Below are positions 47,502 through 51,102 of a stretch of DNA of 51,102 bases, piece by piece. How positions within the stretch are numbered: the stretch's first letter is position 1; every line of letters begins with the position of its first letter. Position numbers and translations under genes: made by a program. Source of the DNA: Actinomycetes bacterium. Its GTDB lineage: Bacteria; Actinomycetota; Actinomycetes; Mycobacteriales; Mycobacteriaceae. The DNA is taken from NCBI GenBank assembly GCA_023418505.1, contig JAEZZR010000014.1, positions 1 to 51,102 of the forward strand. The letters are read 5' to 3'. The notes beneath the pieces are model-generated. The model saw only the letters and a program-made list of their open reading frames with translations. It was not told the DNA's origin and made no database searches.

Positions 47502-50501
47502 CTAGCTGTCTTCCGGCTTCTGATCCGGTTGACGGTTCGGCTGACGATCCAGACGCTGCGACTCTACCCGGTTCACCTGATTTGGTTGCTGTGGGTGGTG
47601 TGGTGGGTTCGGTCGGTTGGGTTGGTTCGGCTGCTGGCCGTAATCGACGTACTCCGACTCGGCAGGATCCCACACGCCACGGCGGCGGCGCGGGCGAATC
47701 TCGTCGTCAGCGCCTTCGCGACGTAACAACTCATCAACCGTAATCTTCTTCCGGCGGCGTACCGGCGGACGATACGGCACCTGCTCCAGCTGGCCAGGGT
47801 GTGGCTGCTTTGGTGGTTGCTGTTTCGGCTGCTGCTGCTGCTGCTGTTTCGGCTGCTGCACGAGCTTGGTCTCCGGCACCGATTCCGCCGCCGGATTCGC
47901 CGCATCAGGCTGATCGATCAACGTCGGCGAAGCAACCGAAGCTGGCGCCTGCTGCTGGGCAACCGGCTTCTCAGATACCTTCGCCCGCACAGTTCCCGCA
48001 CCCGCAGCAACCAATTCATGCTCACGCTTTTCCAGCGCAGCACCTTCCACATCAACCGACGGCAAAATACGATTCAGCCAGCCCGGAATCCACCACGTCG
48101 CCCGGCCCAGCAAGAACATCGAAGCTGGGATCATGGTCATGCGGATCAGGAAAGCGTCGAAAAGCACACCCGCACCCAAAGCGAACCCGAACACGCGAAT
48201 GAACGCCAGCGGTTGGCCCACGAACGCGACGAAAACCGAAATCATAATAATCGCCGCAGCCGTAATCACACGCGCACCCTGGGCAAAGCCCTCAATCACA
48301 GACTCATCCACGCCGCTATACGGCGACCCCGGCGAAGGCTTGCCCTTCATGTGCGTGTAATGCTCGCGCATACGAGAGACCATGAACACCTGGTAATCCA
48401 TCGCCAAGCCGAACGTCACGCCGATCAAGAAAATCGGAATGAAGCTGACCAACGGTCCCGGCGTACCCACCAAACCCCACAGGCCTTCCTGGAAGAACAA
48501 CACCGTGACGCCGAACGCCGCGCCCACTGAAATCAGGAAGCCCAAACCTGCGGTAAGTGGCACCAAAATCGAGCGGAACACCAACAACAGCAAGATGATC
48601 GCCAGACCAACCACCACCGACAGATAAATCGGCATCGCATGAGACAGACGATCCGTAATATCAATTTCAATCGGCACCAGGCCGGTGACCCCCACGTACA
48701 GGCCAGTGGTGGCTTCGATTTGGTTTTGCTGTTGGCGCAGGGCGGTCATCAGCTGTTTGGTCTCTGCATCGAGAGGCCCCGACGCCGGCGTCATCAGCAT
48801 TTTCACCGCAGAACCATCACCATTGATGCCAATCATCTGCACATGTTCCACGCCCATGTTGGACTTAAATTGATCCAACGCATACGCGTACGCCGCCTTC
48901 TGCGCGACCTGCAGCTCCGTGGCATCCGGATTGTTCTGACGCACATTGTCCAGCAACGGCTGGATCGCCGGCGCCTGCGGATCCACATTGTCACCGTTGG
49001 CAATCAGGATCAGCTGGGAATTACGGCCCGGCCCGAACCCTTCCTCCGCCATTGCGATTGCCTTGCGGTTAGTGGTCTCGAATTCGGCGGTGGAATCCGA
49101 TGGGAGCGCCAGATCCAGACGCGATGCTGGGATTGCCAGCGCCACCAGGATCAAAATCACGCCAATCAGGAAGGCCGCCGGCGCGCGGTGCACCAGGAGA
49201 ATCCAGCGGCGCCCCAACGTCATCTTGTTGCCGGCGGTGTCTGTGGGTGCTGCTGGCGTTGCTTGGGGCGCATTTCCTGCCCCGGCATTTCCTACCCCGG
49301 CATTTCCTGCTTTACTTGCTTTACGACGGGTACGCCACTTAGCCCTCCAGCCCCCAGGATTTCCAGCCAAGCCCGGGATCTTCAGGCCAAAGACCTTATC
49401 GCCAAAGAACGACATAATCGCAGGCAACAGCGTCAAAGACACCATCACAGCTACAGCAACCGTAAACGCCGCCGATAAGCCCATCAGCGACAGGAACGGA
49501 ATCTGCGCCACCAGCAACGCCACCAAAGCAATAATCACGGTAAGCCCGGCGAAGACCACGGATGAGCCCGCAGTACCCGTCGCCATGCCCACCGCATCAG
49601 GCATCGCAAGCCCCTTCGCTCGCTCCGATCTCACGCGCGAGAGAATAAACAGTGCGTAGTCGATGCCCACTGCAAGGCCGAACATAATCGCCATCACGGG
49701 AGTAATGGAGTTCACGTCGGTCCACGCCGTCGACAAGATCACCGTCATGCCACCGATGGAAATACCCACCAGCGCCGTAGCAATCGGGAAGAACGCCGCA
49801 GCCAGCGAGCCGAAGGTAATAATCAAAATCACCAACGCCACGCTGACGCCCACGATCTCCGACACCGGTGCCATCGCAATCGCCGGCTGCATGCCTTGGC
49901 CCATGGCCTCGACCTTCAGCCCCGCATCACGGCCGATGTCCATCGCCACTTCCAACTGCTCGTGATTCACCGGATCAATGTCCGCCTGCACAAAAGCATC
50001 GAAATCGAAGGTGGCGATACCTATTCGCCGATCCTCAGAGAGCGTGCGCAGGGTCTGCGCATCTGCTTTGGCGACGTCGCTAGGCAGACCGGATTCCTCA
50101 CCCTGGGTGGCGATCATGTCCTGGAAAATCGGATTCAACCGCACCGGATTTTCCAGCTGACTGGTATCACCTAACTGGCCGACATTGTCACGGATATAGG
50201 TGATGACCTCATCCATCGCCTCCATATTTTGAGGCTGATCGAGCGTTTCTCCGTCGGGAGCTTCAAAAACCAAATAGACGAACAACTGCCGAATAGGATT
50301 CGGTTCATCCGGGAACTTCTGCTCAATCATCTGCGAAGCCGTAGCAGAAGGCATACCCGGAATCGAGAACCGATCCATGAAGTCCTTGCTAAACGCAGCA
50401 ACAGCGCCAGCCAACGACGACACGATCAGTAACCACGTGATCACTACCGTCCACTTGTGCAAGTAAGACCACTTGCCAAGCCTGAACAACAGCTTCGCCA
50501 T
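47502..50501 (-). CDS. MmpL-family RND transporter
   Basis: A 999-aa membrane protein with two MMPL/SSD-type halves. The first transmembrane helix is near 13-33, then a periplasmic domain, then helices with the proton-relay pair Asp281-Tyr282 (GIDYALFILSR). A cytoplasmic Ala/Gly-rich linker follows near 400-425, then the second half with Asp702-Tyr703 (AMDYQVFMVSRMRE). The last 120 residues are cytoplasmic and low-complexity, Gln/Pro-rich (PKQQQQQQPK) with an island RRRKKITVDELLRREGADD. Corynebacterial homologues (CmpL) export trehalose mycolates or other envelope lipids. AAGGGAT lies 8 nt before the ATG. Which CmpL this is cannot be decided. Confidence 0.92.
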   Translation of the reverse strand: MAKLLFRLGKWSYLHKWTVVITWLLIVSSLAGAVAAFSKDFMDRFSIPGMPSATASQMIEQKFPDEPNPIRQLFVYLVFEAPDGETLDQPQNMEAMDEVITYIRDNVGQLGDTSQLENPVRLNPIFQDMIATQGEESGLPSDVAKADAQTLRTLSEDRRIGIATFDFDAFVQADIDPVNHEQLEVAMDIGRDAGLKVEAMGQGMQPAIAMAPVSEIVGVSVALVILIITFGSLAAAFFPIATALVGISIGGMTVILSTAWTDVNSITPVMAIMFGLAVGIDYALFILSRVRSERAKGLAMPDAVGMATGTAGSSVVFAGLTVIIALVALLVAQIPFLSLMGLSAAFTVAVAVMVSLTLLPAIMSFFGDKVFGLKIPGLAGNPGGWRAKWRTRRKASKAGNAGVGNAGAGNAPQATPAAPTDTAGNKMTLGRRWILLVHRAPAAFLIGVILILVALAIPASRLDLALPSDSTAEFETTNRKAIAMAEEGFGPGRNSQLILIANGDNVDPQAPAIQPLLDNVRQNNPDATELQVAQKAAYAYALDQFKSNMGVEHVQMIGINGDGSAVKMLMTPASGPLDAETKQLMTALRQQQNQIEATTGLYVGVTGLVPIEIDITDRLSHAMPIYLSVVVGLAIILLLLVFRSILVPLTAGLGFLISVGAAFGVTVLFFQEGLWGLVGTPGPLVSFIPIFLIGVTFGLAMDYQVFMVSRMREHYTHMKGKPSPGSPYSGVDESVIEGFAQGARVITAAAIIMISVFVAFVGQPLAFIRVFGFALGAGVLFDAFLIRMTMIPASMFLLGRATWWIPGWLNRILPSVDVEGAALEKREHELVAAGAGTVRAKVSEKPVAQQQAPASVASPTLIDQPDAANPAAESVPETKLVQQPKQQQQQQPKQQPPKQPHPGQLEQVPYRPPVRRRKKITVDELLRREGADDEIRPRRRRGVWDPAESEYVDYGQQPNQPNRPNPPHHPQQPNQVNRVESQRLDRQPNRQPDQKPEDS

Positions 50502-50859
50502 GTGTTGTATCCCTTCAACAGCGCACAACGCGATACCTTGGGCGTGGATCGCGATACCCTAAGCCGGCAGAGTTGCTGTGGCGTGCGGTTTAGCACCGCA
50601 ACCGCCACTTCAACGACGGGTACTGAGAAGCGAACTTGTGGTACGCAACCAATCAGAGGTTCGTGCTCAGTTCCGCCAGCTTCAGGTATATAGCTTGGTT
50701 TAACTCCAAACAAGATTACGTGACAAACATAGCCTTTGTAACGCCTGTTGCCTAATGAGACTAAAGTTACTTCGATTGTGTCGCGGGGTAGGTGGCATGG
50801 CGGTCAACGAGGCATCCGCCTGCCGCGGACACCGTCAGCGTTCCCCCAATCGGCCGGTG
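50502..50859. other. upstream region of the mmpL gene
   Basis: About 360 bp without a convincing gene. On the minus strand TATATA (50687-50692) has a TTGTTT about 15 nt upstream and could be the mmpL promoter, giving a leader of about 180 nt. A short direct repeat, cgcgatacc(t/c)t, occurs twice near 50528-50562. Nothing else is recognised. Confidence 0.4.
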
Positions 50860-51102
50860 GGTGCAGATTGCACAGTATTTCTGGCTTTATTCACTGTTTT
50901 CACGTCCGGTGACTGTGCGTTCTGCACCCTTAAGATTCCACCTCCATCGCTATGGTGCAGTTTGCACAGTATTTCCGGCCGAAATCGCTCGCTCAGCCGA
51001 AATCTCTGGACGTTTCCGCACCCGAAGATGCAGCTTGCACAGTATTTCCGGCTAAAAATGGCCATTTCACCGAAATCTTTGGACGTTTCCGCACCATGGT
51101 GC
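50860..51102. repeat. direct-repeat array at the right edge, units of 70-94 bp
   Basis: Three units and the start of a fourth. Each begins with (g)(g/a)tgcagNttgcacagtatt and most end in gcacc; starts are near 50861, 50955, 51028 and 51099. Units 2 and 3 share ccgaaatct(c/t)tggacg followed by tttccgcacc. The GGTGC start and GCACC end of each unit are complementary, so every unit could fold back on itself. Unit 1 is degenerate in its middle. The array continues beyond the window. Confidence 0.8.

Noticed and set aside
47799..49659. Several 200-280-codon plus-strand frames over the MmpL gene
   Set aside because: Arg/His- or Ala-rich shadows of a clear membrane transporter, with no start signals or recognisable domains.
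50860..51102. CRISPR array at the right edge
   Set aside because: Repeats are imperfect, differ in length (71-94 bp spacing) and the intervening parts are themselves partly repeated; no cas genes are visible.

Overview
The window is a stretch of actinobacterial chromosome that looks like Corynebacterium. The evidence is a GlxR-type cAMP regulator, a WhiB/WhcA protein, a PonA penicillin-binding protein with a PASTA domain, a six-gene Mrp antiporter operon whose first gene is an A+B fusion, and the katA-sigC-asd-lysC-leuA order. Further along come dnaQ-like, murT-gatD, recR-ybaB-dnaX and aspT, and finally an MmpL transporter. As recalled, this order largely matches C. glutamicum. G+C looks moderate (mid-50s %, by eye), and many genes have a -10 box 6-8 nt before the start codon, the leaderless style common in this group. 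I do not assign a species.

Layout. 1-6.7 kb: the 3' end of glxR, then an MBL hydrolase, a Rid protein, a 54-aa DUF4177 gene and whcA on the minus strand, followed by ponA, yqeY and a metallophosphoesterase. 6.8-13.3 kb: tRNA-Pro and the mrpA(B)CDEFG Na+/H+ antiporter operon, closed by a strong terminator. 13.3-15.3 kb: an unrecognised island of three paralogous small acidic proteins without signal peptides, with strong hairpins, inverted repeats and a good promoter. 15.3-25.8 kb: a small membrane protein, catalase, SigC, the aspartate pathway (asd, and lysC with an internal start for the beta subunit), a DMT transporter, leuA with a leader peptide and alternative RNA structures, and gluconate uptake and phosphorylation (gntP, gntK).

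25.9-36.4 kb: a secreted Lys/Asp-repeat protein with a LAATG sorting signal, a DnaQ-fold protein that has lost its catalytic residues, MurT/GatD, RecR, YbaB, DnaX, a SUFU-domain protein, an aspartate aminotransferase, SRP RNA and tRNA-Ser(GGA). 36.4-39.3 kb: a copper-efflux operon (copZ-copA-csoR) whose operator lies inside the end of the upstream amn gene. 39.3-43.5 kb: AMP nucleosidase, a type II restriction-modification pair (C5 methyltransferase with a MerR-like HTH; Eco47II-family nuclease) and a flavodoxin-like protein. 43.6-47.5 kb: three queuosine-related genes (gluQ, a YhhQ-type transporter and an unusual tgt) around a His-rich lipoprotein. 47.5-51.1 kb: an MmpL transporter and, at the right edge, a noncoding repeat array.

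The strongest candidates for something undescribed are the three-paralog island (13.6-15.2 kb), the queuosine salvage set with a Tgt lacking its zinc cysteines, the leuA attenuator, and the right-edge repeat array.
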